From assembly GCA_029907045.1 (NCBI GenBank), contig JARYMR010000022.1:1-16637 (forward strand): a stretch of DNA of 16,637 bases, in the 5' to 3' direction. Under the pieces are notes generated by a model. That model saw only the letters and a list, made by a program, of their open reading frames with translations. It made no database searches and was not told where the DNA came from. Positions 6,736 through 14,453 of this stretch are shown piece after piece. This stretch comes from Candidatus Bathyarchaeota archaeon (GTDB lineage Archaea > Thermoproteota > Bathyarchaeia > Bathyarchaeales > UBA233). Within the stretch, counting starts at the first letter, position 1. The number at the start of each line of letters is the position of its first letter. A program made the position numbers and the translations under genes.

Positions 6736-7077
6736 TTATGAATTCTTTTTGTCTTCGTCTAAAATTGCTTTCAAAAGGCTTTGGAAAATTCGCATGTCAG
6801 AAACGTTAACCAGCGGAATTTGAAGGCTTTTCTCAACTTCGTAAATTTTCTCGTATTTTGGAAACTCTGCATAACAAATTTGACTTATTGGAAACTCTCG
6901 CTTTTTCAACTCATGCTCAAAGGATTTTTCATAAACTTCCAAGCATAAAACGTAACCATTTATCCAGTAAAGCCTATTTACGCCATAAGTTGTGGCACAC
7001 CATGCCACGTCGCCGACTGAACGCTTGTCTAATCCTAAGACTGTGATTTTTCTTGTTGGGGCAATCTCCACATCCAA
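6736..7077 (-). CDS. Hypothetical protein downstream of xpf
   Basis: 113 residues from a TTG at 7077; a GTG at 7071 is an alternative start. There is no ATG in frame and no clear ribosome binding site. The gene begins seven bases after the stop of the XPF nuclease, so translational coupling is likely. Visible features are a beta-rich start (RKITVLGLDKRSVGDVAWCATTYG) and alternating charged and hydrophobic segments (YVLCLEVYEKSFEHELKKR, KYEKIYEVEKSLQIPLV). It has no membrane helix, signal peptide or metal motif. Composition and coupling make it a believable gene, possibly acting with the nuclease, but I do not recognise the family. Its end faces iorB tail to tail. Confidence 0.6.
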   Translation of the reverse strand: MDVEIAPTRKITVLGLDKRSVGDVAWCATTYGVNRLYWINGYVLCLEVYEKSFEHELKKREFPISQICYAEFPKYEKIYEVEKSLQIPLVNVSDMRIFQSLLKAILDEDKKNS

Positions 7078-7084
7078 GCGCTTT

Positions 7085-7792
7085 TCACCATGTGAAAGGT
7101 GTATCTAACACTTCTTTAACTTTAGCTGTTATTTTTGGTCCAAGTCCATAAACTGTTTTGGACCATTCGTCAACGTTCATTAGGGCGTTCAAAGGGGTTT
7201 TGTAGGATTTAAGAATTGCTATGGCTTTTTCCCTTCCAATGTTTGGGAGGCTTGCCACAAAATAGACTTGGACATCCGCCAGAGTCTCGCATTTTTTAAT
7301 TGGATGAATAACTGGAACCCGTTTTTCTACGATTTGTTCTTGGCGGGCAGCCACATGAAGAAAATCAATTGTTTCTTTGTAGGAGGTTGTGTTTACTATG
7401 GCTATTCCATTCTTCGCCAAATTAAACATGGCACCCCAAACCGATGCTGGCTGAATTCTGCTATACTTATAAATTATTGGCAAATAACCTTCCAGAAGAA
7501 TTAGGGATTTTGGATAAACCTCTTTCAAATGAAATAATTGCTCAAAGAGATAACGCCGCGTTAATGTGTAAACAAAGTCTTGAACAGTTTTTCGCTCAAC
7601 AGCGCAAACATCAGACAAAACATAATCGCCCTTCTCCAAAACCTCAATTTTAACGTTGACGCCACGCTCTCTTAAACCCTTAACAATCTTTGTGGCAGTA
7701 TTCGCCTCACGACTATCAACAATAATTGTGGGCTCTGGCTCTTCGCTCTTCTTTTCCTTCAAATATGGAAGCAACGTTTCAGTTCCAGACAT
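7085..7792 (-). CDS. xpf: XPF/ERCC4-type structure-specific endonuclease
   Basis: 235 residues, matching the short helicase-less XPF of crenarchaea and relatives. The ERCC4 nuclease domain (about 20-150) has VDSRE (D26, R28, E29), GDYVLSD (55-61) and ERKTVQD (66-72), giving the GDX(n)ERKxxxD active site. A tandem helix-hairpin-helix region follows at about 175-230 (SLPNIGREKAIAILKSY and VYGLGPKITAKVKEVL). Such enzymes act as dimers on 3'-flaps, forks and nicked junctions in repair and replication restart, often with PCNA. The C-terminal tail LDTPFTW is short and shows no clear PCNA-binding motif of the QxxLxxFF kind. The ATG at 7792 has GGG at 7-10 bases upstream. It is the first gene of a pair with the 113-residue unknown. 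Confidence 0.93.
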   Translation of the reverse strand: MSGTETLLPYLKEKKSEEPEPTIIVDSREANTATKIVKGLRERGVNVKIEVLEKGDYVLSDVCAVERKTVQDFVYTLTRRYLFEQLFHLKEVYPKSLILLEGYLPIIYKYSRIQPASVWGAMFNLAKNGIAIVNTTSYKETIDFLHVAARQEQIVEKRVPVIHPIKKCETLADVQVYFVASLPNIGREKAIAILKSYKTPLNALMNVDEWSKTVYGLGPKITAKVKEVLDTPFTW

Positions 7793-7871
7793 GTCATCAA
7801 CCCTTTTCTCATTTGAACTTAGAGCTACTTACTGATAAAACTTGAGCATAACCTACATTAAATTTTGAAAA

Positions 7872-7891
7872 TAAAAACGGTGATTAAAAAA
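7872..7891 (-). terminator. Oligo-T termination region of the EF-1-alpha gene
   Basis: Just past the EF-1-alpha stop (TAA at 7908-7910) the minus strand carries T6 (7886-7891) and T5 (7873-7877) runs in an AT-rich setting without a stable stem, the usual form of archaeal intrinsic termination. Confidence 0.45.
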
Positions 7892-7907
7892 GGAAAGGGA
7901 TAGAAGG

Positions 7908-9212
7908 TTATGGTCCTTTTTTGGTTATTTCTTTGACGACACCAGCAGCAATCGTCGTGCCCATGTCTCTCACAGCGAATCTTCCAAGTTCTGGAAATTC
8001 CGTGTAGGTTTCGATGGCTATGGGATGCAAAGGCTCCATCCTTACGAGGGCAGCGTCTCCAGTTTTTAGGAAAGTAGGCTTTTCCTCAACAATTTGTCCA
8101 GAACGGGGGTCAATCTTCCTTATCAGTTCAGTGAACCTACAAGCAATTTGTCCAGTGTGATAGTGGAGAACTGGCGTGTATCCAGCAGCTATAGCGGTTG
8201 GGTGATAAATTACAATTATTTGTCCAATGAACTCTTTGGCTACGGTCGGCGGATTATTAACGTGTCCGCAGACGTCTCCTCGGCGTAAATCTGTTTTGGC
8301 GACACCTCTAACGTTAAATCCAATGTTGTCGCCGGGCTCAGCCCTTGGAATCCTTGTGTGGTGCATTTCTATAGATTTCACTTCAGCCTGCTTGTTTGCT
8401 GGCATGAAAATAACCACATCGCCTTCTTTGAGAACTCCAGTTTCAACTCTGCCAACAGGAACTGTGCCAACGCCCGTAATGCTGTAAACGTCTTGGACTG
8501 GAATGCGTAATGGCTTGTTCAAGGGTTTAGGCGGAACTTCAAAAGTGTCTAAGGCGTCAAGCAATGTAGGTCCTTTATACCATGGCATTTTTTCGCTTGG
8601 CTTAACAAGGTTGTCGCCTGTCCAGCCCGAAGTGGGCACAAACGGGATTTTCTCAACTTTATAGCCCACCATCTTAAGCATTCTCGAAACTTCATTTTTG
8701 ATTTCATTGTATCTTTCCTGGCTCCAATTCACTGTGGCATCATCCATCTTGTTAACTGCAACAACCAACTGGTTAACACCCAAAGTGAAGGCTAAGAAGG
8801 CGTGTTCCCGTGTCTGACCGCCGGGACCTATGCCCGCTTCGAATTCTCCTCTTTTGGCTGAAACGAAGAGGATGGCGCCGTCGGCTTGGCTTGCTCCAGT
8901 AATCATGTTCTTAACGAAGTCTCTGTGTCCAGGCGCATCAATAACTGTGAAGTAGTATTTTTTGGTTTCAAATTTTAAGAATCGAAGGTCAATAGTTAAG
9001 CCTCTTTCCCGTTCCTCTTTTAGGTTGTCCAACACCCATGCGAATTTGAAGGTTTCTTTGCCCATTTTTTTGGCTTCTTCTTCGAAAGCCTTTATTGTTC
9101 TGTCATCGATTACTCCTGCCAAGTATAGCATGTGTCCTGTTGTTGTTGATTTTCCATGGTCAACGTGTCCCATGATTACCAAGTTTAAGTGGGGTTTTTC
9201 TGGTCTGCTCAT
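7908..9212 (-). CDS. tuf: Translation elongation factor 1-alpha (aEF1A)
   Basis: 434 residues, standard for the archaeal factor. This GTPase delivers aminoacyl-tRNA to the ribosomal A site. The G domain shows GHVDHGKS (15-22), ERERGLTID in switch I, DAPGH (92-96), NKMD (154-157) and SGW for G5. Beta-barrel domains 2 and 3 follow ([38 protein letters not shown], and [18 protein letters not shown] at the end). The ATG at 9212 is preceded by AAGGAGG (9226-9220), a very strong ribosome binding site. In many archaea this gene follows rps7 and precedes rps10. Here a plus-strand GTPase gene separates it from rps7, and the next gene downstream is xpf, not rps10. Confidence 0.98.
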   Translation of the reverse strand: MSRPEKPHLNLVIMGHVDHGKSTTTGHMLYLAGVIDDRTIKAFEEEAKKMGKETFKFAWVLDNLKEERERGLTIDLRFLKFETKKYYFTVIDAPGHRDFVKNMITGASQADGAILFVSAKRGEFEAGIGPGGQTREHAFLAFTLGVNQLVVAVNKMDDATVNWSQERYNEIKNEVSRMLKMVGYKVEKIPFVPTSGWTGDNLVKPSEKMPWYKGPTLLDALDTFEVPPKPLNKPLRIPVQDVYSITGVGTVPVGRVETGVLKEGDVVIFMPANKQAEVKSIEMHHTRIPRAEPGDNIGFNVRGVAKTDLRRGDVCGHVNNPPTVAKEFIGQIIVIYHPTAIAAGYTPVLHYHTGQIACRFTELIRKIDPRSGQIVEEKPTFLKTGDAALVRMEPLHPIAIETYTEFPELGRFAVRDMGTTIAAGVVKEITKKGP

Positions 9213-9282
9213 TCTTTTTCCTCCTTCATCTTTTAATTTCCCTTTAAATTTAGTGGATTCGTTTACACAACTGTTAAATCAA

Positions 9283-9292
9283 TTATTTTAAG
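9283..9292 (-). promoter_or_regulatory. TATA-like promoter of the EF-1-alpha gene
   Basis: On the minus strand CTTAAAATAA, preceded by GATAAA, resembles a TATA box with BRE. It would start transcription near 9260 and leave a leader of about 45-50 bases with the AAGGAGG site. It implies that EF-1-alpha has its own promoter, as expected now that it is separated from rps12-rps7. Confidence 0.4.
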
Positions 9293-9372
9293 TTTATCAT
9301 TACGCCATTTACGTTTAATGGAAACGAATATTAACGTTAAATTTGGAAATCAATTCATGGAAGAGTCTAAAA

Positions 9373-10548
9373 ATGCCCACAAACCTACCAGCAGAAGCCA
9401 AACGCAAATGGGCAGAGGTTTCAGCAACAAAAAACCCAAGAGAAAAACTCCAGCTTATGCAAGAATTTCTAAGCCTAGTTCCAAAACATAAAGGAACAGC
9501 CAAACTTTGCGCCCAAGTCAAAAAGCAAATGGCAACCTTGCGAAAAGAAATCGAAGAGAAAAAACAGAGAAAAGCTGGAAAGGGCGGACCAAAATTTTTC
9601 ATAGAAAAGGAAGGCGCAGCCCAAATAGCCCTTATAGGCTTAACAAATGTTGGAAAAAGCAGTCTACTTAGGGCTGTCACAAACGCTAAGGTGGAAGTTT
9701 CCCCAAACCCATATACGACAAGAGAGCCCGTGCCTGGCATAATGAATTATCATGACATCCAATTTCAGATTTTGGAAGCTCCAGCTTTGATGGAAGGCTC
9801 CGCCGACGGAAGGGCTTGGGGGCTTCAGAGTTTAGCCTTAGCCCGAAATGCTGACGGTTTAATATTAATGGTTGATTTATCTCAAGAACCAGTTGGGCAG
9901 TTGTCGCTAATTTTAGGCGAGCTTGAAAAGGCGAGAATATTAATTAGCAGACCAAAGGCTCGTGTTGAAATAGAAAAGAAGTTTATGGGTGCTGGTTTAA
10001 GAATAATTCTAATCGGAAACCTCGTTGACTGCACTATGAAGGATGTTGAAGAACTACTCAAAGGCTACAGAGTTGCCGACGCAATTGTTAAAATTTATGG
10101 AGAAGCAACCCTTGACGATGTTGAAGATGCAATTTTTGAAAGCACAGTCTACAAACCAACAATAATAGTAGCAAACAAAACTGAAGTGGAAGGCGCCGCA
10201 AATAACCTAAAACTATTAGAGGCTTATGTAGACGGAAAACTGCCAATAATGCCAGTTTCATGCAAAAACGGCGTAGACGCGGAAAAGCTTGGTGAAATCC
10301 TATTCAAAACATTAGACATAATACGTGTTTACACAAAAGAACCAGGCGAAAGAGAGTTTTCGAAAAAACCCTTCACATTAAAAAGGGGTGCCACAGTTTA
10401 CGATTTAGCCAAAAACATTCACAGCGATTTTAGTAAAAACTTTGCCTTCGCAAGGGTTTGGTCTAAACGCCTCGTTTTTAGTCCCCAAAAAGTTGGGGCT
10501 GGATTCGTTCTTGAAGATGGAGATATAGTTGAAATTCATGTAAAATAG
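9373..10548 (+). CDS. DRG/Obg-like GTPase with TGS domain
   Basis: 391 residues from the ATG at 9373, chosen because GGAAGAG lies at 9359-9365; an in-frame TTG at 9343 would add 10 residues. The protein has a helical N-terminus (1-65, NLPAEAKRKWAEV...), a GTPase core with P-loop GLTNVGKSS (89-97), then TTREPVPG, G4 NKTE (268-271) and G5 SCKNG, and a C-terminal TGS domain (about 316-391, ending FVLEDGDIVEIHVK). DRG proteins bind ribosomes and assist translation. The G3 motif, normally DxPG, reads EAPA (135-138), and G4 ends in Glu rather than Asp, so catalysis may differ. It lies between rps7 and EF-1-alpha on the opposite strand. Its TAG stop is one base from the rps7 stop, leaving no room for a terminator. 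The family is confident; the exact role is inferred. Confidence 0.9.
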   Translation: MPTNLPAEAKRKWAEVSATKNPREKLQLMQEFLSLVPKHKGTAKLCAQVKKQMATLRKEIEEKKQRKAGKGGPKFFIEKEGAAQIALIGLTNVGKSSLLRAVTNAKVEVSPNPYTTREPVPGIMNYHDIQFQILEAPALMEGSADGRAWGLQSLALARNADGLILMVDLSQEPVGQLSLILGELEKARILISRPKARVEIEKKFMGAGLRIILIGNLVDCTMKDVEELLKGYRVADAIVKIYGEATLDDVEDAIFESTVYKPTIIVANKTEVEGAANNLKLLEAYVDGKLPIMPVSCKNGVDAEKLGEILFKTLDIIRVYTKEPGEREFSKKPFTLKRGATVYDLAKNIHSDFSKNFAFARVWSKRLVFSPQKVGAGFVLEDGDIVEIHVK

Positions 10549-10549
10549 C

Positions 10550-11146
10550 TTATCTTGAAGCTTGGGCTACTCTTTCTGTTTCATGGCGTTTTGAAACCGC
10601 ATAGCTTTTAATGTCATGGTTTGCCGCCAAAATTAATTCTTCAGCCAAGCACTCTTCTATCGAGCGGGGATTATTAATTGAAGCCATTCTTGCTCCTTCA
10701 CAAATGTTTCTTAAAGCCAAATCTATTCTTCGCTGTGGCGAAACATCAACTGACAAATGATAAACTATGCCGCCATAGCTAATCCTCGTTGTATCTTCGC
10801 ATGGAGCCGAATTTTCCACAGCCCTAACCAAAACTTCTATCGGATTTCTGCCAGTTCGCAAATGAATTATTTCGAAAGCTTGCTTCACAATGTTCGTTGC
10901 CTTAGCTTTTTTACCCGCATTCTTTCCAGGTCGCATAAGATTATTTATCAGTCTTTCAACAATGTTGACGTTTGCCTTTCGGAAGCGCTTATGTTCATGT
11001 CTTCCCATGCTGTGTGGGACAACCATGGGTTTTAGGGATATGTACCTCTGCAAACCTAAATCTTTAACTTGAATATCCTCAAAACTCCACTTTCCAAAGA
11101 GTTTAATGTCTGCCTTCTCTTCTTGTTTTTGACTCAAACCCTTCAC
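10550..11146 (-). CDS. rps7: 30S ribosomal protein S7
   Basis: 198 residues, the archaeal length (bacterial S7 is about 156). S7 nucleates assembly of the 30S head and lines the E site. Characteristic stretches are [58 protein letters not shown] and the C-terminal [14 protein letters not shown] region ([20 protein letters not shown]). The start is GTG at 11146, overlapping the rps12 stop by four bases (GTGA), a sign of translational coupling. The gene ends one base from the stop of the convergent GTPase gene. Confidence 0.97.
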   Translation of the reverse strand: MKGLSQKQEEKADIKLFGKWSFEDIQVKDLGLQRYISLKPMVVPHSMGRHEHKRFRKANVNIVERLINNLMRPGKNAGKKAKATNIVKQAFEIIHLRTGRNPIEVLVRAVENSAPCEDTTRISYGGIVYHLSVDVSPQRRIDLALRNICEGARMASINNPRSIEECLAEELILAANHDIKSYAVSKRHETERVAQASR

Positions 11147-11583
11147 CGTGCCGGTTTCTGTTTCCTTCCATAAACAAGCTCGTTAAGAGACACGCCATTA
11201 ACCATTATAACTTTCCAACGTACTCCTGGAATGTCGCCCATGCTTCTTCCTCTGGAACCACCAATTCCCTCAACCACAACCTCATCATGCTCATCAACAA
11301 CGTTTAGGGCGCCGTCTCCAGGCAAAAAGGCGGTTATAACTCGACCATTTTTAATAAGTTGAGTTCTAACACATTTTCTTATGGCACTGTTGGGCTGCTT
11401 ACTTTCTACGCCAACTTTTTCTAAAACTATTCCTCTCGCCATCGGAGCGCCTTCAAGAGGGTCAGCCTTAACATCAAGCATTAACATTCGCCTTTTATAG
11501 TACATGCTACTCCAACGAAACTTTTTCCGTTTTTCCAATAATTTTCTTGCGGCAAACTCGCCTCTCGGAGACTTCGAACCCAT
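11143..11583 (-). CDS. rps12: 30S ribosomal protein S12
   Basis: 146 residues, the archaeal/eukaryotic S12 (S23e-type) length. S12 lies at the decoding centre and helps tRNA selection. The diagnostic core [20 protein letters not shown] is present, followed by [24 protein letters not shown] and [19 protein letters not shown]. The ATG at 11583 has GAGAGG at 11600-11595 upstream. It is the first gene of an rps12-rps7 pair. The genes that usually precede it in archaeal str clusters (rpoA subunits, rpl30e, nusA) are absent: the neighbour upstream is a divergent lipoate ligase gene. Confidence 0.97.
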   Translation of the reverse strand: MGSKSPRGEFAARKLLEKRKKFRWSSMYYKRRMLMLDVKADPLEGAPMARGIVLEKVGVESKQPNSAIRKCVRTQLIKNGRVITAFLPGDGALNVVDEHDEVVVEGIGGSRGRSMGDIPGVRWKVIMVNGVSLNELVYGRKQKPAR

Positions 11584-11623
11584 AGCGTGATTTTCCTCTC
11601 GCTACGACTAATCACATAACTAA

Positions 11624-11631
11624 TATTTAAA
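11624..11631 (-). promoter_or_regulatory. TATA-like promoter of rps12-rps7
   Basis: TTTAAATA on the minus strand lies about 41-48 bases before the rps12 ATG. A start near 11603-11606 would give a leader of about 20 bases that includes GAGAGG. This supports rps12-rps7 being transcribed independently of any upstream RNA polymerase genes. Confidence 0.4.
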
Positions 11632-11727
11632 CAATAACATACAAAAATTCATCATTTCTCCGAAGGGAAAAGGCAAAAATTAAACTTGAACAAAACTCAA
11701 AATGATAAGCGGAGAGAAGCTGATTTA

Positions 11728-12525
11728 ATGAATAGTTGGCGCTTAATAAAGCTGGGAACCTACGACGCCTACACAAACATGGCTATAGACGAAGCCATAT
11801 TAACCGCTAAAATATGCAATCTTGCTCCAAACACTATAAGATTCTACAGTTGGAAACCCTCCGCTGTCTCCATCGGAAAATTCCAAGACATTCAAAACGA
11901 GGTAAATATTGAAAACTGCAAGAAATATGGCGTTGACGTTGTTAGACGCATAACAGGCGGAGGCACAGTTTACCATGACGCAGAAGGCGAAATCACCTAT
12001 AGCGTAATCGCAGACAAAAAAGCCCTAAAAGCCAAAGACATAACAGAAGTCTACCAAAAAATTTACGCTGGAATAGTAGAAGCTCTAAAAATTTTAGGCA
12101 TAAATGCAGACTTCAACCAAGGCGATGCGAAAACATGCCCAAACCTAACAGTTAACGGCAAAAAAATTTCCGGAAGCGCCCAATCCCACAAAAGCGGCAT
12201 AGTCCTCCAACACGGCACACTCCTATTAGACGTGAATCTTGAAAAAATGTTCACTTTTCTGCGGGTTCCATGGGCAAAAAAATGCATGGAAATTGTAACT
12301 CTTGCAAAAAACAAAATCACATCAATAAAGGAAAATCTAGGAAAAAACGTTTCAAAGGAAGAAGTAACGAATGCCTTAACACATGGATTCCAAAAAGCCC
12401 TTAACATCCAACTCATCAAGGGAAACCTAACGTCATACGAAATAGAATGTGCACGAAAATTAATCAAAGAAAAATATGCAACAAAAGAATGGAATTTTAA
12501 AGGCAAAACTCTCGCCGAAAAATAA
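11728..12525 (+). CDS. lplA: Lipoate-protein ligase A / octanoyltransferase family protein
   Basis: 265 residues from the ATG at 11728; an in-frame TTG at 11686 would add 14 residues, but the shorter start gives the typical family opening WRLIKLGTYDAYTNMAIDEA. It is a biotin/lipoyl ligase fold protein with RFYSWKPSAVSIGKFQ (38-53), the lipoyl-adenylate loop RRITGGGTVYHD (73-84), and NGKKISGSAQ (143-152) with the invariant lysine K146. It would attach lipoate (or octanoate) to lipoyl domains such as glycine-cleavage GcvH or 2-oxoacid dehydrogenase E2. The C-terminus (THGFQKALNIQL, KYATKEWNFK) resembles LipM/LipL-type transferases as much as LplA. A cysteine (C137) lies near but not at the spacing of the LipM catalytic Cys, so ligase versus transferase is unresolved. 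No lplB or lipoyl-domain gene is adjacent. It is divergent from rps12. Confidence 0.85.
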   Translation: MNSWRLIKLGTYDAYTNMAIDEAILTAKICNLAPNTIRFYSWKPSAVSIGKFQDIQNEVNIENCKKYGVDVVRRITGGGTVYHDAEGEITYSVIADKKALKAKDITEVYQKIYAGIVEALKILGINADFNQGDAKTCPNLTVNGKKISGSAQSHKSGIVLQHGTLLLDVNLEKMFTFLRVPWAKKCMEIVTLAKNKITSIKENLGKNVSKEEVTNALTHGFQKALNIQLIKGNLTSYEIECARKLIKEKYATKEWNFKGKTLAEK

Positions 12526-12653
12526 GTTCGCTAAATTCCTTCCTTTAAATTAACAACACTTCCCTTTAGCCAAAAATTCAAATATTATGAAACTTTTAGG
12601 GAAAACCACAATCTCCATTTCGGCCGGACTTAGCAAAAGTGCGGGGGTTAAGT
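12526..12653. other. Gene-poor stretch after lplA
   Basis: No intact gene is seen. A minus-strand frame ending at TAA (12552-12550) is open and, in a frame shifted by one from the methyltransferase remnant, encodes LSPAEMEIVVFPKSF-like residues that could be a decayed C-terminal part of the same gene. This link is weak. Confidence 0.25.
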
Positions 12654-12794
12654 TTAAATTCTCGGAATTCGAGAGACTAAGAACCCTAACTCCAAAGCCT
12701 TATTTCCATTCTTAAGAGCGAGTTCTTTGTAGGATTCTAGATCGTTTTTGGAGCCAAACAAATCATAGAATTTAGCAGCCAGCCCATAGGTCAT
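12654..12794 (-). pseudogene. N-terminal remnant of a class I SAM-dependent methyltransferase
   Basis: A 46-codon frame (ATG at 12794, TAA at 12656-12654) encodes residues very like the start of many archaeal class I methyltransferases: GLAAKFYDLFGSKNDLESYK then ELALKNGNKALELG. The latter is strand beta-1 leading into SAM motif I, which should continue as G-x-G. Instead it runs into FLVSRIPRI and stops, so the SAM site and the catalytic part are missing. A full enzyme would be about 200-270 residues. No ribosome binding site precedes the ATG. A strong GGGGAGGTT (12879-12871, minus) and TTAAATAA (12898-12891, minus) lie further upstream without a usable start, which suggests loss of the original start region. 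It lies downstream of the M20 gene on the same strand. I read it as a decaying gene; a functional 46-residue peptide cannot be excluded. Confidence 0.55.
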
Positions 12795-12910
12795 ATGCGT
12801 CACTGGAAACAATTACATGAACATAGAATAAATCACCATCGATTATTTGAGTAAAACAAAACTAGAAGTTAACCTCCCCGTCTCGATCTATTATTTAAGT
12901 GTTTAGTCTA

Positions 12911-14332
12911 TTAATTTTGATATTTAGCATAAGTGTCGAGTATAACCACGTAAGATTTTTCACAACCAGCTAAGCCTGCAACCTTATCGTTTCCTTCGAT
13001 GACAAAATATTCGTCTGGTGAATGCGCCCTTCCACCATGTCCAAGTCCTGCATCTACAAATGGTAAGTATAAAGGTCCACGGTTAAACAAGTAATATGGA
13101 ACGCTTGAGGCGGTCATTGGCCAAATTTCGGGCTTGTATCCTAATTTATGATATGCTTGAATTGTGGCTTGAACTATTGGTTCTTTGACGCTTGTTTTAG
13201 CCCATTCATATGGGTCTAAAGATCTAACGGTTATGTCTGTATAGCCGTGCTTGTCAAGGTGTCTCCGAATCTTTTTGACAACTTCTTCTGATTTTTGATT
13301 TGGGACAAGTCTGGCATCCATTTTCACCGTGATTTTATGTGGAAGTACGGTTTTTGAGCCTGGTCCAATGTATCCTCCATATATTCCGTCGATGTTCAAA
13401 GTTGTTGAATAAATGTATTGCAAAAGAAGTTCCTTGCCGTGTAAATCGTTTATGAATCTTTCAACTTTTATTTCATGTTTTACGGCTTCTTCGTCGAAGG
13501 TTTCTGCAAGTTTGTCGATCAGTTCGAGATCTTCCTCACTTGGTGGCTTTACATTTTCATACCAGTCTTCAATAAGGATTTTGTTTCCGTCCTTTGACGT
13601 CATAGTGGCTAAAGCGTGAATCATTCGCCATGCTGGACTATCAACCCAAGATTTGTCACTGCTGTGAATGTCGAATTCTGTGGGCCCTCTTCCCCAAGAT
13701 TTACCACTACATTCAAGCTCTACATATTCTATGCCCTTCCATCCAAGCCCCATGATCACTTTTCCCTTTTCATCTTGAGAAGCATCTGGACCAAAGAGAG
13801 CATCAGCCTTTAACATTTCTTTATGTTCCTTCACAAACTCTGCAAATTGAATGCTTCCTAATTCTTCATCTCCTTGCGCCACAAACTTGAGATTTACAGG
13901 GATCTCTTCTCCGGTAGCCAAGATTGATTCAAGGGCGTTCAAAAATGCTATTAGTGGTCCTTTAGAGTTTATAGCTCCGCGTGCAATGACGCATTTTCCA
14001 AAAGGTTCTATATCAACTAATCTGGCTTCTAATGGGGGACTAGACCATTTTTCGCCTGTAAATGGTTGCGTGTCATACATCATGTATACCAGCAAAGTTT
14101 TTTCTGCATGAGCATCATATTCGCCATAGACTACTGGAAAACTTTTAGTTTTGATTAGCCTTGCATTTTTACATCCAAGTTCAACAAGGTAGCTTTTCAA
14201 AAGTTCAGCGCATTCTACCACGCCGTAGTTTTCAGCTGAGACACTTGGTTGGCGCAAGAACTCTTGTAACTTCGTGACGTGTTCTTTAAGATGGGCATCT
14301 ATATATTTGCTAACTTTTTTAAAATCAACCAT
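12911..14332 (-). CDS. M20-family peptidase/deacylase with altered metal site
   Basis: 473 residues, the length of M20 dipeptidase/carnosinase-type enzymes (co-catalytic zinc hydrolases of peptides or N-acyl amino acids). The fold landmarks are present: YMMYDTQPF (83-91), RGAINSKGP (118-126), GDEELGS (154-160) with base E156 and ligand E157, GPD with D183, the lid-domain DIHSS with H223, MDARLVPNQ, and GRAHSPDEY with H437. Two ligands are changed: the His of the usual GHYDVQP is Met (M85), and the bridging Asp of RGAxDxKG is Asn (N122). The base, a Glu, an Asp and the last His remain. The protein may bind one metal, act on an unusual substrate, or be inactive. The ATG at 14332 is preceded by GGGATG. 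It is divergent from an N-acyl-D-amino-acid deacylase gene, which hints at related substrates. The family is certain; the activity is uncertain. Confidence 0.9.
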   Translation of the reverse strand: MVDFKKVSKYIDAHLKEHVTKLQEFLRQPSVSAENYGVVECAELLKSYLVELGCKNARLIKTKSFPVVYGEYDAHAEKTLLVYMMYDTQPFTGEKWSSPPLEARLVDIEPFGKCVIARGAINSKGPLIAFLNALESILATGEEIPVNLKFVAQGDEELGSIQFAEFVKEHKEMLKADALFGPDASQDEKGKVIMGLGWKGIEYVELECSGKSWGRGPTEFDIHSSDKSWVDSPAWRMIHALATMTSKDGNKILIEDWYENVKPPSEEDLELIDKLAETFDEEAVKHEIKVERFINDLHGKELLLQYIYSTTLNIDGIYGGYIGPGSKTVLPHKITVKMDARLVPNQKSEEVVKKIRRHLDKHGYTDITVRSLDPYEWAKTSVKEPIVQATIQAYHKLGYKPEIWPMTASSVPYYLFNRGPLYLPFVDAGLGHGGRAHSPDEYFVIEGNDKVAGLAGCEKSYVVILDTYAKYQN

Positions 14333-14381
14333 ATTTCATCCCTTTTTAAGATTTTTAGCTTTCTATAAAATACTTTTCTAT

Positions 14382-14400
14382 GTATATAATGTTTATAAAA
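14382..14400. promoter_or_regulatory. Back-to-back TATA-like elements of the M20 and D-aminoacylase genes
   Basis: TATATAAT at 14383-14390 reads ATTATATA on the minus strand and would serve the M20 gene (start near 14358, leader about 25 bases). GTTTATAAAA at 14391-14400 would serve the plus-strand deacylase gene (start near 14422). The two boxes touch, so polymerase loading at one promoter should compete with the other, or a single regulator could control both. Confidence 0.4.
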
Positions 14401-14453
14401 GAAATATTTAAAACATGATTTAAAACATGAATCCAGTGGATGGTGACTTTATG

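Noticed and set aside
9315..9740. Minus-strand open frame (141 codons) over the start of the GTPase gene
   Set aside because: Antisense to a gene with clear GTPase motifs; composition rich in Phe and Ser as expected of a shadow frame.
12063..12506. Minus-strand open frame (147 codons) inside the lipoate ligase gene
   Set aside because: Antisense to a conserved family; no ribosome binding site or recognisable motif.
12640..12690. Palindromic TCTCG-GAATT-CGAGA with outer GGGTT/AACCC, tRNA-like at first sight
   Set aside because: The arms do not form a cloverleaf: no T-arm with the right spacing, no D-arm and no acceptor pairing. It overlaps the methyltransferase remnant on the minus strand.
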